From Galdieria partita (Eukaryota; Rhodophyta; Bangiophyceae; Galdieriales; Galdieriaceae): DNA of 64,000 bases. Made by a program: the position numbers and the translations under genes. This document shows, one piece after another, positions 1 to 11,340 of this stretch (position 1 is the first letter of the stretch; each line of letters begins with the position of its first letter). Location of the stretch: the NCBI GenBank assembly GCA_025991245.1, contig BQMJ01000007.1, forward strand, positions 1 through 64,000, given 5' to 3'. The notes under the pieces are model-generated. The model was not told the origin of the DNA, did not search any database, and worked only from the letters and a program-made list of their open reading frames with translations.

Positions 1-570
1 CCTAAATAAACCCTAATAAACCCTAATAAACCCTAATAAACCCTAATAAACCCTAATAAACCCTAAATAAACCCTAATAAACCCTAAATAAACCCTAAAT
101 AAACCCTAATAAACCCTAAATAAACCCTAATAAACCCTAATAAACCCTAATAAACCCTAAATAAACCCTAATAAACCCTAATAAACCCTAATAAACCCTA
201 AATAAACCCTAATAAACCCTAATAAACCCTAAATAAACCCTAATAAACCCTAATAAACCCTAAATAAACCCTAAATAAACCCTAATAAACCCTAAATAAA
301 CCCTAAATAAACCCTAATAAACCCTAAATAAACCCTAATAAACCCTAATAAACCCTAATAAACCCTAATAAACCCTAATAAACCCTAATAAACCCTAATA
401 AACCCTAAATAAACCCTAATAAACCCTAAATAAACCCTAATAAACCCTAATAAACCCTAATAAACCCTAAATAAACCCTAATAAACCCTAATAAACCCTA
501 ATAAACCCTAAATAAACCCTAAATAAACCCTAAATAAACCCTAAATAAACCCTAATAAACCCTAATAAAC
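1..570. repeat. Telomeric repeat array, left chromosome end
   Basis: This is an uninterrupted array of CCCTAATAAA (10 nt) and CCCTAAATAAA (11 nt) units in irregular order, with no other sequence between them. The complementary G-rich strand is TTTATTAGGG / TTTATTTAGGG and points outward to the left. That is the orientation of a true left telomere rather than an interstitial array. The 10/11-nt mixture is one A more or less in the A run, as a telomerase that stutters on its template would produce. I believe TTTATTAGGG-like repeats fit Galdieria, but I could not check this here. Confidence 0.97.
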
Positions 571-680
571 CCTAATAAAACCTAATAAAACCTAATAAAA
601 CCTAATAAAACCTAATAAAACCTAATAAAACCTAATAAAACCTAATAAAACCTAATAAAACCTAATAAAACCTAATAAAA
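571..680. repeat. Homogeneous telomere-variant block
   Basis: Eleven consecutive perfect copies of CCTAATAAAA lie directly inside the canonical telomere. The unit differs from the canonical 10-mer by one base (AAACCCTAAT becomes AAAACCTAAT). No 11-nt units are mixed in, although they are frequent in the distal part. Such uniformity suggests local amplification of a single variant unit rather than independent mutations. It ends at 681, where the subtelomeric satellite begins with a degenerate telomere-like head. Confidence 0.95.
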
Positions 681-1645
681 CCTAATAGTAAACCATAAGT
701 AGACTGTAAACCCTCAGTAAAATCTGAATAAGAAGGAAAAATGCATACTCCCTTCGGCCAGACTACATATATTTTGCAATTCATTTAGCTTTTTTTTCAT
801 ATATGCATTCGAGGACCCTCTTAATTTTATCAAGCTTTTTCTCCTTGCTTCTAATGTAATCAGCTTTGTCGCAAATTTTTTATGGGTATTTTGAAGATGA
901 CGTTGTGACTTCTTTTATTGGTTCTTTTTGGTTATGTTTTTATTTGAGTCTTCTTGCGAGATTACTGAAATTGAAAAGAAAATGTTTGCACTTTTCTTTT
1001 GATCAGAGGTTTTCCCTTTTTGTTTAGGTATTTTTCTGTTGGTTTGGGTTGATTAAAAATTTTAAGCGATTCGCTTAAATGCATTTTTTTTCTAGTTACT
1101 GTTACTTTGTCATGGTCGCCTTTTATTGACCAAGTTGTAAATCAAATTATTAAAGCTTTTATTGCACATCGTTTTTCTTCGTTCTTAGTTATAGCCCTAT
1201 ATATTGTGTAAAGGATCCTCGAGCTTTCTTATCATGGATGAATGTTCCTTTATTCATCCAGTTAATATTTTTCTGTAGTATGTGACTTTGGATAAAACTA
1301 GTAATAAACCTTAATAAGACTTAATAAACCCTGATAAGAAAGTTCCCATTGCCCTGTACCAAAGCATCCGCATTGGAAGATTTATTAGGTTTTCTGTCAT
1401 CACAATGCATTAAAGAAAGAAAGTGAATTGGTTCTCTACCAAGACCTTTACTTTTGCTTTTAGTCTGGCGAAAGTAATTAATTCTCAAAACTGTGTTTCT
1501 TTTTTTGCCAGCGATCAAATGACTTGTCTTGAGCTATTTTTGCGTATTTTTGTATTTGTTGTTGATTACGGGAAAACCTGGAATTCTGGAGAAAATTTTG
1601 AGATGCTATTTTTTTGAGGCCTTTTTGAGTTTAGGTATTCCCTAC
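681..1645. repeat. Subtelomeric satellite: monomer A then truncated monomer B
   Basis: Monomer A (about 681-1300) starts with the telomere-like head CCTAATAGTAAACCATAAG and then a conserved track around 735-760 (AAAATGCATACTCCCTTCGG). A second monomer, B, starts at about 1303 after another telomere-like tract (AATAAACCTTAATAAG). It is cut short at about 1645 by the next A head. The same A and B sequences recur at 1646-2905 and 3981-5210. No open frame here has the features of a gene. Confidence 0.85.
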
Positions 1646-3850
1646 CAAGACCTAATAGTAAACCATAACTAGACCGCATAGTAAAACCTCAGTAAAACCT
1701 GAATAAGAAAGAAAAATGCATACTCTTTTTTGCCAGGCTACACATATTTTACGATTCACTTTTCTATTGAATGCATCAGAGAAGAAAGTCCTTTAACTCT
1801 ATCAATCGTTTTATATTTACTTCTAGTAAAATGAATTAGGTATCAAAATTTTCTAAGATTTTTTTTAATGGCCATATGACATTTGTTGTCGTCTTCATTT
1901 TGTTTATGCATTGGAGCTTTACTGCGTGAACACTTGAATCCCTGAAGAAAATTTTTCCATTTTCTCTTTAATTAGTGATCGTTTTCCTTTTGTTCAGGCA
2001 TTTCTCTTTTGTGTTGCGTTGATTAAAAATTTTATGCGGTTTGCTTCAATGAAAATTTTTCTTGGTTGATTTTAGCCTTATTAGCCTCCTCAATTTTTCA
2101 CAAAATTTACAGCAAATTATTAAATCTTTTATTACCGACCTTTTTTCTTTCTTTTTATTGAAGCCGTATTCATCCAATGTTGAACCTTTTTGATTTTCTA
2201 TATTGGTTGGATGTTCTTTTAGTCATCCTATTAATATCTTTCTAGGGTATCTGTTTTTTGATAAGGAAAAGTTATATAACTTAGTAAGCCTGATAAGTAA
2301 AATTCCCATTGCCCTGTACTAGACCATTCGTATTTGAACATTTATCCAGGTCTTGGTCATCTCAATGCATTGGGGAAGAAAGCGAATTGGTTCTATCAAG
2401 ACCTTTACTTTCGATTTTAGTTTCGTAAAAATAATGAATTCTCAAACTGTGCTACTTTTTTTGCCAGCGATCAAATGACTTGCCTTGTGGGCTATTGCTG
2501 CGTATGTTTGTATCTCTTGGTTACTGCGGGTATTTAGGTAAAATTTTAGGGTTCTATTTTTAATTCAAAGCCCTTTCTAGTTAGGGAATTTCTCTGTTGC
2601 TTCGCAGTAATTCAAAATTGTGAGCTTTTTCGAAATCGTGAGCATTTTTCTTCAATGGTTCCTTTTTCTTGTTGTTAGCATTATTACCTTCGTTCTTAAT
2701 TGAACGAGTGGTACAGTAAATAAATATTCTTTTTTTCACATTGTGATACTTCGCTTTACCTGTTATTTTTGCCGAATGTATTTCGTAAAAAGTCCTTTTG
2801 GTTTCTGGTAATGGCTGAATTTACCTTCATTGACCCTGTTAACACCTTCCTATAGTATTTGGACCTTTATGTAAATATGCATATTTAACTAGAAATTATA
2901 CCCTAATCAAGCATAATAAAACAGAAAGAAGGGAATAATGTTTATTGCTTTCAGCCATGAAATACCTAGTTTTTGATTCATTCCACTCTAGTAGTATCAA
3001 AGTAGGAGTGTGCAGAGTTAAGTGTTTATGTCTGGTTTCTTATTTATGTTTTTTGCCAAAGAATAGTTACGTCTTGTTTTATTTTTTATGCTCGTTGTGC
3101 TTCTGACCAAGGTTGGTTTCCTGTAAGCTAAAATTTGTTTAAGCTTTTTTTGGATTGGAAACTAGACTTAGTTGTTACATTCCTCATTTAGTTCAGATTT
3201 TCTTTGGAGTTCACAAATTTTTGCTTCTTTTGTGTTGTTTCGAGAATTTAAGTGATTCGTTTGAATGGTACCCTTCTGGTGTCATAAGTGTGAGGCGCGA
3301 GTAATGTACGTGAACAAGCCGTTGCAACAGTAAAGCAATCTGACACTATTAACATTTTCATTTCTTTGTTTTTTACTGCTTTCATTGTTGTTTTCAAGGA
3401 TTGCCCCTCCTCTGTACTACTTTTCCTCCAATGAGAAAAAAAATATTTTTTCATCTGTATTTCAATGTGGTTTAGTTACTAAATTTAGTTTCATCAAAAG
3501 TATTGTATTTTTTTTCTCTCTGAGCAGTTTGCTGTAACTTCTTTACTTCGTTTCACACGGTCGACAAATATCTGCTGGACGAGAACAGGTTCAAGGTACT
3601 GATGATGTAAGGAACATATGGAAATTCTTCAATGTATTCTCAAGTTTCTATTTTTTTATATGCTTATTATTCTATGGCTTCCTTGTAAAATTGGTATTTG
3701 TGTTGTTCCTTTAATAAACTTTAGAAACAAGTGTATCCCTTATAATACAAAAATTGCCTTTTCCCCTTTGATATGTTGCATAAACTTTTCTTCAATACCG
3801 TTTCATAATGCCAATATAGTTGAACTGAAACTGAATTGCTGAAATCTTTC
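1646..3850. repeat. Subtelomeric higher-order repeat, copy 1 (A-B-C)
   Basis: This holds monomers A (about 1646-2275), B (about 2276-2905) and C (about 2906-3850). It aligns along its whole length with 3981-6165 at an offset of about 2307-2317 bp. Examples of matching tracks are 'CCTCAGTAAAACCTGAATAA' at 1687 and 3994, and 'TTCTTATTTATGTTTTTTGC' in both C monomers. Each monomer begins with telomere-like text. A, B and C also share a weaker internal pattern (a 'ttctctgttg...ttaagcgatt' segment), so they look like diverged copies of one ancestral monomer. Confidence 0.88.
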
Positions 3851-3980
3851 TTGTGTGATATTTTTTCCTTATAGCTCTATTCGAGGTATATTTTGCATAA
3901 ATACTTGGAAGCGAATAGAGAAAGTTTATATTTTGCTTTTAACCGGTGTTTGTCCTTTTTTGTTGAGGCGTTTTTATGTA
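3851..3980. repeat. Orphan fragment of monomer A
   Basis: This short stretch between the two A-B-C blocks matches the middle of monomer A. The track 'gcataaatacttgga..cgataga' at about 3894-3920 corresponds to the one at about 4233-4262, followed by 'ttttgcttttaac'. It is probably a remnant of a deleted or recombined A monomer at the block junction. Confidence 0.65.
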
Positions 3981-6165
3981 CCCAATAATAATCCCTCAGT
4001 AAAACCTGAATAAGAAAGAAAAATGCCCACTCCCTTCTGCCAGCCTACACATATTTTACAATTTACTGCATTTCTTTTCTTAATTGCATTTCAAACGAAA
4101 GTTTCTTAATTCTATCAAGCCTCTTCTTTTTCCGTTAGTCTAGTATAATGAGTCGCAAATTGTACTGAGTGTTTGGTGGCGTTTTGGAGACTGCTCTTGA
4201 GGGTTAGTTTTCCATTATATTTGTATTGGAGATATATTGCATGAATACTTGGAAACGATAGGAAAAAGTTTTGATTTTGCTTTTAACTTATGATTGTCCT
4301 TGCATTTGTTTAGGCATTTTCATGCTGTGTTGGTTTAAAATTCGAAGCGGTTTGTTTGATTGAAATTTTTTTTGGGATGATTGTTGCCTTGAAACTCTCG
4401 TTTTTCATTGATTTTGTTCCAGAGTTATTTATTAAAGTTTGTTTTTATTGTTTTTTACTTGTTCTTGTGAAGCCGTATTCATTGGGTAAAGGATCCTTTT
4501 GCTTTATTCTGTTGGATGAATGTTCCTTTTTCTATCCTGTTAGTTTCTTTCTATGGCATGTGACTTTTGTTAGAAACAGTAATAAAATTAAAAAAATTAA
4601 TGAACCCTAAAAAAATTCTATTGTCCTGTTCCGGGTCATTCGCATTGGATGATTTATTAGGTTTTTGGAAGTCTCAATGCATTGGAGAAAAAAAACGAAT
4701 TGGTTCTATCAAGACCTTTACTTTTGCTTTTAGTTTCGTAAGAGTAACTAATTCTCCCGCTGTGCTACTTGTTTTGCCAACGATCATATGACTTGCCTTG
4801 TGTGCTATTTCTGCGTATGTTTGTATTTGTTGTTTACTACGGGTATTTATGTAAAATTTTAGGATGCTATTTTTAATTTAAAGCTCTTTTGAGTAAAGGA
4901 ATTTCTCTGTTGCTTTGCAATAATTCGAAATTTTGAGCTGTTTAGAAATTGTGAGCATTTTTCTTGAATGGTTGCTTTTTTGTTATTGTTAGCATCATTA
5001 ATTTCGTTCTTGATTGAAACAGTTGCATAGTAAATTAATAGCTTTTTCTCATATTGTGATACTTTGCGTTGTGTGGCATTTGTGCCGAATCTATTTGATG
5101 AAAAATTCTTTTCGTTTCTGATATTGGATGAATTTACCTTGAATCGCCTAGTTAATATATTCCAATGGTATCTGAACTTTTAGGTAAACATGCATATTTA
5201 ACTTGAAATTCTACCCGAGTGAAGACTAATAAAACCAAAAGAAGGAAAAAATACTTAATGCTTTCGGCCAGGGCGTGCCTGGTTTTTCAGTTCACTGAGC
5301 TCTAGTAGTCTCAAAGTAGGAGTGGGCAGAGTGAATTGTTTATGTCCGGTTTCTTATTTATGTTTTTTGCCAACGAATAGTTACGTATTGTTTTATTTTT
5401 TATGCTTGTTCTGTTAGTGACCAAGTTTGGTTTCCTGTCAGCTACATTTTGTTTAAACTTTTTTTGGATTGAAAACTGGAGTTAGTTTTCTACATTCCTT
5501 CTTAAGTTCAAATTTTATTAAGAATGCACAATTTTTTCTGCGACTTTTGTATTGTTTTGAGATTCTAGGTATTTCGTTTAAATGGTACCCTTCTAGTGAC
5601 GTTAGTCTAAAGTGCAAGAAATGTACGCGAACAAGTCGTCGCAAATTCAAAACAATCTTCCACTATGTAACATTTTCATTTCTTTGTATTTTCTGCTTTC
5701 ATTGCTGTTTTCATGGATTGTCATTCCGTTTTACTACATTTCCTCCAATGAGAAAGAAAACATTTTTTCTTCTGTATTTCTATGTGATATAGTTGCTAAA
5801 TTCCCTTTCATCAAAGGTATTGTATTTTTTTTCTCTGTGAGCAGATTGCTGTAACTTTTTTACTTCGTTTCACAAGGTTGAGAAATATCTGCCTGACGAG
5901 GACAGATTCATGGTACCAATGATGTAGAGAACAAGTGGTACATAAAAATTCCTCAATATATTCTCAAGTTTTTATTCCTCTAAAGGTTTTTTCTATGGAT
6001 TTTTCTAAAATTGGTTTTGGTATTGTTCCTTTAGTAAACCGTATAAAGACAATCCTAAACTGGGAATGCAAAAACTTCCTATTTCCCTTTGATATATTGC
6101 AAAAAAACTTCTCTTCAATACCGGTTTCATAAAGCGAATGCAATAGAACTGAAAATGAAATGCTG
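3981..6165. repeat. Subtelomeric higher-order repeat, copy 2 (A-B-C)
   Basis: This holds monomers A (about 3981-4575), B (about 4576-5210) and C (about 5211-6165), in the same order and spacing as copy 1. Identity is moderate by eye, with many substitutions and small indels. The duplication is therefore not recent, or it is maintained by imperfect gene conversion. The telomere-like heads survive in degenerate form at about 3981-4010, 4575-4612 and 5210-5240. Short open frames such as 5469-5792 are not conserved in copy 1, so I do not call them as genes. Confidence 0.88.
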
Positions 6166-6599
6166 AAATCTTTTTCTTTTTTTAACTGCTGTCACAAGTT
6201 TTGAAATTTTTTTAAATTTTTATGCCTTGGTGACATAGTAGCTTTTTCGTTGAATTTGTCTTTTCATATAGGTACTACATTGTAGCGATGATGTTCTTTG
6301 TTTATTGATTTTTCTTATTAAGATCGCTGCTGCCTTCAGTGCATACATAATAATAAGCATCGAATATAGATAGTTTCGAAACTTTTGTTTCAATGGTTTT
6401 GCCAAGATCTTCATGGTTGAACCATACCTTATTAGAATCGTTTTTAGAAATTTGTGTTATATAGTAAAATTCTAAGTATTGTTATTTGGTCATTTTTTTG
6501 TATTCCACGGTGCAATTCTATTGAAAATTTAACCATTCGGTAAGTCGCTTCTGCTTTTTGATGGTCTTGAGACACTGCTTGCTTCATTCTTTGAGTAGC

Positions 6600-6960
6600 C
6601 TTACTTGAAATATAGTGTCGGAATACATATTTAGCAAAAAGTAAACAGTGCTTATGCTATTCTTAGATTCTCGAAAGCAATATTTTGTGTTTTGGTAAAC
6701 TTTTCGAGCCGCCTTGTATCTATTCTCTACAATGTCAAATTCTGAATCTCTTTGTCGGCTTTTCAGTGTGCACTCTTATGTCACAGATTTTTGTTCAATT
6801 GTTACTTTTTAAGAGTGAATGAGTTAGAAGATTCAATTGTCGTTTAGGCTCTTTGTTCACATTTTAGAAAGTTCACTTGTATGATCATTTCTCTTCTAGT
6901 ACTACTGTCTGTTTTTCTTTTGTGTTTTATGTCTTATAACCCTTGAATGTGTAATGAAGT
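6600..6960. repeat. Dispersed repeat, outer copy
   Basis: A track including 'ttctattactactgtct'-like and 'ttgttcaatt.ttactttttaag' segments at about 6766-6945 is matched at about 15,270-15,450 in the same orientation and order, 8.5 kb inward. The flanking 'gtcggctt' at about 6755 and 15,262 also matches. Identity is clearly reduced. No terminal repeats or coding capacity are visible. Confidence 0.55.
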
Positions 6961-7635
6961 TTTCCTAGGTTCTATTTCACCTATGTACTAAACGGTTCGA
7001 GGTGAGAATACATTAATTTTTTTATATGCGGATTTGTTCTACTTTTCTCTTTACTAATTTTTGCATTATCACCACAGGTTACCCCTGAGAACAACTAAGA
7101 ATATTGATGCCCATAAAGGACAAATTATGTATTGAAATTCTTCAATTTTTTCATGGGCCGACCTCATTAAATTCTTTCTTTTTCTATAGACTCTAATCGA
7201 GAAGACATTTTTATCGCTCTTCTAATGAAACGTAGATAATTTTACAAAAAAACAGTTTAATTTTTTATTTGAAAACACACGACTTTCCATTTCTTTTTCT
7301 AAAAAGCATGCGTTTTTCTCAATTCACTAGATCGTCGTAACAGAATCTAATAGAGTATAAAATTAAGTGGTGTAGATTCGGTTAAATTCTTTTGAAATTG
7401 TGTCAACATTCTTGAAGTTTTTTTTGATTTTGCTAATTTATCTCGAGTGACAAAGTAATTCTTCCTTTGAAGTCTTTTTGAAACCACCCCCACAGTTGTA
7501 TTGGTGATATCCAATTGTTCCATTTGTTTCGCTTTTATTGAAGTTTTTAATTTTTTGGGGGAGCTGAGCAATTTGGTTATGAGTTTGATGTATTGCGAAA
7601 TCTAAATCTGGAAATTTTTACACCTAGCGTATTGC

Positions 7636-9090
7636 ATGGCTTGTTTCACTATAGTCGTTTTTGATATTGAAAAGCGACAGTTTTTCGAAAAGTCGAATCT
7701 TGCAACTGTTGGTTGTTACTATGTGGTATCTTTTATCAGACACTTCTTTTTTGTAAAAAAAAATTTTTTTCTTTCTTATGGTAACTGCATCCATTTTGTT
7801 CTATTTTATGTTGATCGACATTATATTATACACAAATTGTACTGTTGATATATATAAGAAAGATAAAGCAAGCCATGCATTTGCCATAAACAAGCCTCAA
7901 ATGAATTAAAACGTAAGCAATCTAGCCACAAAAATTCAATGTTCTTCTGTAGCAACTTGAATATTACATGCTTTATGTCAGTTTGACTATGCTTTGAATA
8001 ACAGCTTGTAGGGAAACATATCTCTCAAGAGCACCTTTCCTCCATGAGTTTGTTGTATTTTTATTCTTGTTCTTTGAAATCATCCTGTTGTTTTTGTTTC
8101 TTTCCTTCTTAAATATATAAAATTTCTCTTAAGTATTTCAATTTGACATAAGTACTGGATTGTTTCCGACTGAGAACATCGGAGGCTTTTCTTTGAACAT
8201 GCATTTTGGACACTTCTTACTATCTTTTGCATTGTCGGTTAATGTCCGCTCAAGAGAAAAATTAGAGATATACTTATTCAATAAAGACAAGTAGTATATT
8301 AGAATTCTTTAACTTTCTAGAGATTCTATTTCTCTTGCTGTCTTTCTTTTCTCTATGGGTTATTTTCAAAATCGATATCTTTATCGTTCACTTATTAGTC
8401 TATAAGTGTACCAGAGAAAGAAACGTTACAAAGGTCTAATAAAAAAAGAATTGTCTAGTGTCCTCTGACATACGTCACGTGCTTTCCTTCAATGAATTAT
8501 GTTCTCGTGAAACCAATGTTATAAAGCAAAGAATTATTTAATAATTCAAATATTTTGACTTACCTTGTTGCTTTCATATTGGGTAGTGTTTAAGTTTAGT
8601 TTTTTTTGTTGATCCATTCGTGTCAATTCATCTTCGCCTATGAAATCTTCATCTCCTAACATACTCGTGCACTTGTACCGCTTTTGACTGATCATGAATT
8701 TTCTCTAGTACTTGTTTTAGGAAAACGTTTTCATTTGTTTGGAGCCAACATAATTCATTATTTACTTGAAATGTTGCTAAACTAAATTGGCTCCGTTTCT
8801 TGCATCTCCCGTATCAGAGCCCTTTTCGATTCACTGACAGTGGTTTGAAAAGTACAACCTTGTTTTGCCTTATGGTTTCTTTATGCTGTCTTATCTATCA
8901 CTTAGCAATTTGGCAAAACAGGGTTTTATTTTCTTATGATCATTGTATACTTCTTATTTCATTCTGTGAGTATCCTTGTATACTATTATGCTACTTTGCT
9001 GATGGTATACATATTGAACCAAAAGTAAGCCGTAGCATACATATGCCATAAAAAAGGCTTTCAATTAAAAGAAGCAGTTAACAACGACAA
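7636..9090. repeat. Diverged direct-repeat pair (about 1.2 kb apart)
   Basis: Unit 1 is about 7636-7920 and unit 2 about 8830-9090. Both carry a 'gaaaagt.caa.cttg' segment, then a T-rich stretch, then a 'catg..tttgccataaa..ggct..aatt.aaa' segment near 7870-7910 and 9035-9075. Similarity is patchy, so the boundaries are approximate and the relationship is inferred by eye. Confidence 0.4.
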
Positions 9091-11340
9091 CGTAAATATT
9101 CCATAATGTCTGCTGTTCTTCCTCTTTCTTGTTGCTTTATGTCTACCTGGTCAATACTTTGCTCGATAACTATTAGAAGATTATATCACTGCTTAGCATT
9201 TTTTCTTATTGGTCATATTGTACTTTCATTCTTTTTCTCTACAATCAATTTGTTCTTCTTTGTTTTCTTATCTTTAAATACTTTTTTAGTCTTTTATTGT
9301 GCATTGCATAATATTTTGGTTTCTTTCTAGCTCTTTTCTCTAGAATTTTCTATTTGAAACTCTTTGTTTGGGAAGTCCTCCAATCGAAATTCAATTTCTT
9401 CCATTATTCCATAAGAAATTTCAATGCGTTTTGCTTTTCATACTTATCTAGAGTTTAAATCGGTACTTGGAGGACAGAAATTAAATGAATGCCTTCTACT
9501 GAGGTAAATATTCATTTCTACGTTTTAATAGGGAGCAAGAACAAGAATGAGACTAGCAGTCTTTATTAACGGCTCAACTTGAAATACTGTGGTATTTGAG
9601 ACACTGCAGGAGAAGCTCTACTTGTAAATATTCTAGTGTACTTGCAAACTGGATCAAGAATTTCCAACTATGTCATGTATGCAAAAATGCACCATAGAGA
9701 TTTTGAATCAATCGTTGGTCTTTCCTCAACTTTTCCAGAGGACAATGGAGTATGAAAGAAGAGCTTGGTAAGTTCGATGCTTTTACTCCTCCATTTCTGT
9801 TGATTTCGACCACTACTTATTTTTATATTTACAAATAAATAGCACTCTAGCCATTTTTTAGACAGTTGGAGCTTACTCTTGGCTAATCGTCAAAAAGTTC
9901 ATATGAAACAAGAAAACAAAAATTAGTATATACAAACCAATTTCTACAACTCTTTTTCCACAAATATCTGCTTTAAAAAAATTTCGAAAAATTTTTGAAT
10001 TTTGTCGACAATTGGCTACGTAGAACAAAACACAGCCCATGGCAGCCAAAAGGCAATAGAGGAATGTGAGGGAAAATGAATCAATGAACCCTCATGTGAA
10101 CTCAAATAACTTCTTACTGGATTTCCCAACGACCCAGCTTGGATCCTGATTCAGCCTAGTAAAATCTACAATGCAACAAATTTTTCATTTGCAACACAAT
10201 CTACTAAGGTTCTATATATTATTTGCTAATATTGTTTTCACAGATATCACTTTCTAATTTAGTCTCTTGTAAAGAACAGAGGTTTCTTTGTGAAATTGCA
10301 TTTCTTCTTGTTGAGTGTGTATGGTTCTTGAATGTGTAGTTTTTTCCGGGTACTACTTTAGGTGTTATTTATGTTAATCTTTTTCCTCTTTCACATCACA
10401 GTGCAACTGGAAATGATTTCAGCATTGTGCATTATAGACAACTTTATAGTATTAATGTATTTTATTCTGAACCTTTTGTATGGTCCGCTTTTATATGTCT
10501 TCCTAATTGTTTTAATTCGCCACTGGATTATATAAAATTTCGTAAACTTTTTTCTCCTAGACTTCCTGTAATTTAGAAATTTGATTGTGTTTGTCCTTGT
10601 TTTAGCTGAGTAGTTCGTTTTGAGCTAATATTGTTTTTGCCAGAAATTTTTGGTTTTCTTTTTCTCTTTTCAATTGAATATTCTATGTGGAACTCTCACA
10701 AGTACATGTTGTCTTCAATAAGTTTCTGTGATAAATAAAGCTTCTCATGTCAATTGTATTGCATCTCTATTTATTGTTTTGATTGATATTGGGTTGTTTG
10801 AATCTTTTCTTTTAAACTGTGGTCTTAGAAGCATTTTTGTATAATTGTTCTTCATAATAAAGTTTTTCTTATAAAGCGATACGAGAACTTTCTTTTTTGG
10901 CGTTGGGTGATAGCTCTACTGCATTGGTCCCAGCTCTGTCCAATTATGAATAATTCCGATTTATTGATTGGTAAAACTTGAATGGTCAATTCTAGCCTTT
11001 GCCTTTTTTTAAGAATTTGCGTTGATTCTTTGAAGTCTCTCTGTTTACACCTTTGTGACTCAAAGTAGCTAAACGTTGAGTCTCGCCTCTCCTGAATTGG
11101 GTTAAAGCATATCCAAATTGCCAAGATTCGATTTCTTAGATATTGTCAATTGTATTTTTCTTCTATAATGGTCTTTTTTTGTGCTGTGTATTGCAATTGG
11201 TGTTTGTCTTTCTTTTTTGGCTAAAAGTTTTTCTCGTTTGTATATAAATGACAAGTTAATTTGTGTATAAATGAAAGTACGTGTCGTGTACATTTTTTAT
11301 TATCAATTGAATAGAAAGAATTCCTTGCCTTTCAGACATT

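Larger units (their letters stand above)
6166..11340. repeat. Gene-free T-rich subtelomere with decayed repeats
   Basis: I see no supportable gene in this 5.2 kb. The + strand is strikingly T-rich. Decayed copies of the end of monomer C appear near 7080-7170 (a 'ttgaaattcttcaa' segment like 3620 and 5950) and, more weakly, near 8230-8330. A diverged pair at about 7636-7920 and 8830-9090 shares an 'aagc..gc.tttgccataaa' track. The text at 6600-6960 recurs near 15,180-15,460. Open frames of 60-90 codons are numerous but have no start context, domain or conserved partner. Confidence 0.6.

Noticed and set aside
681-11293. About thirty open frames of 60-107 codons on both strands in the outer subtelomere
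   Set aside because: They lie in T-rich repeat sequence, are not preserved between repeat copies, often start at non-ATG codons and show no domain or codon signal. The scarcity of A on one strand removes stops by chance.
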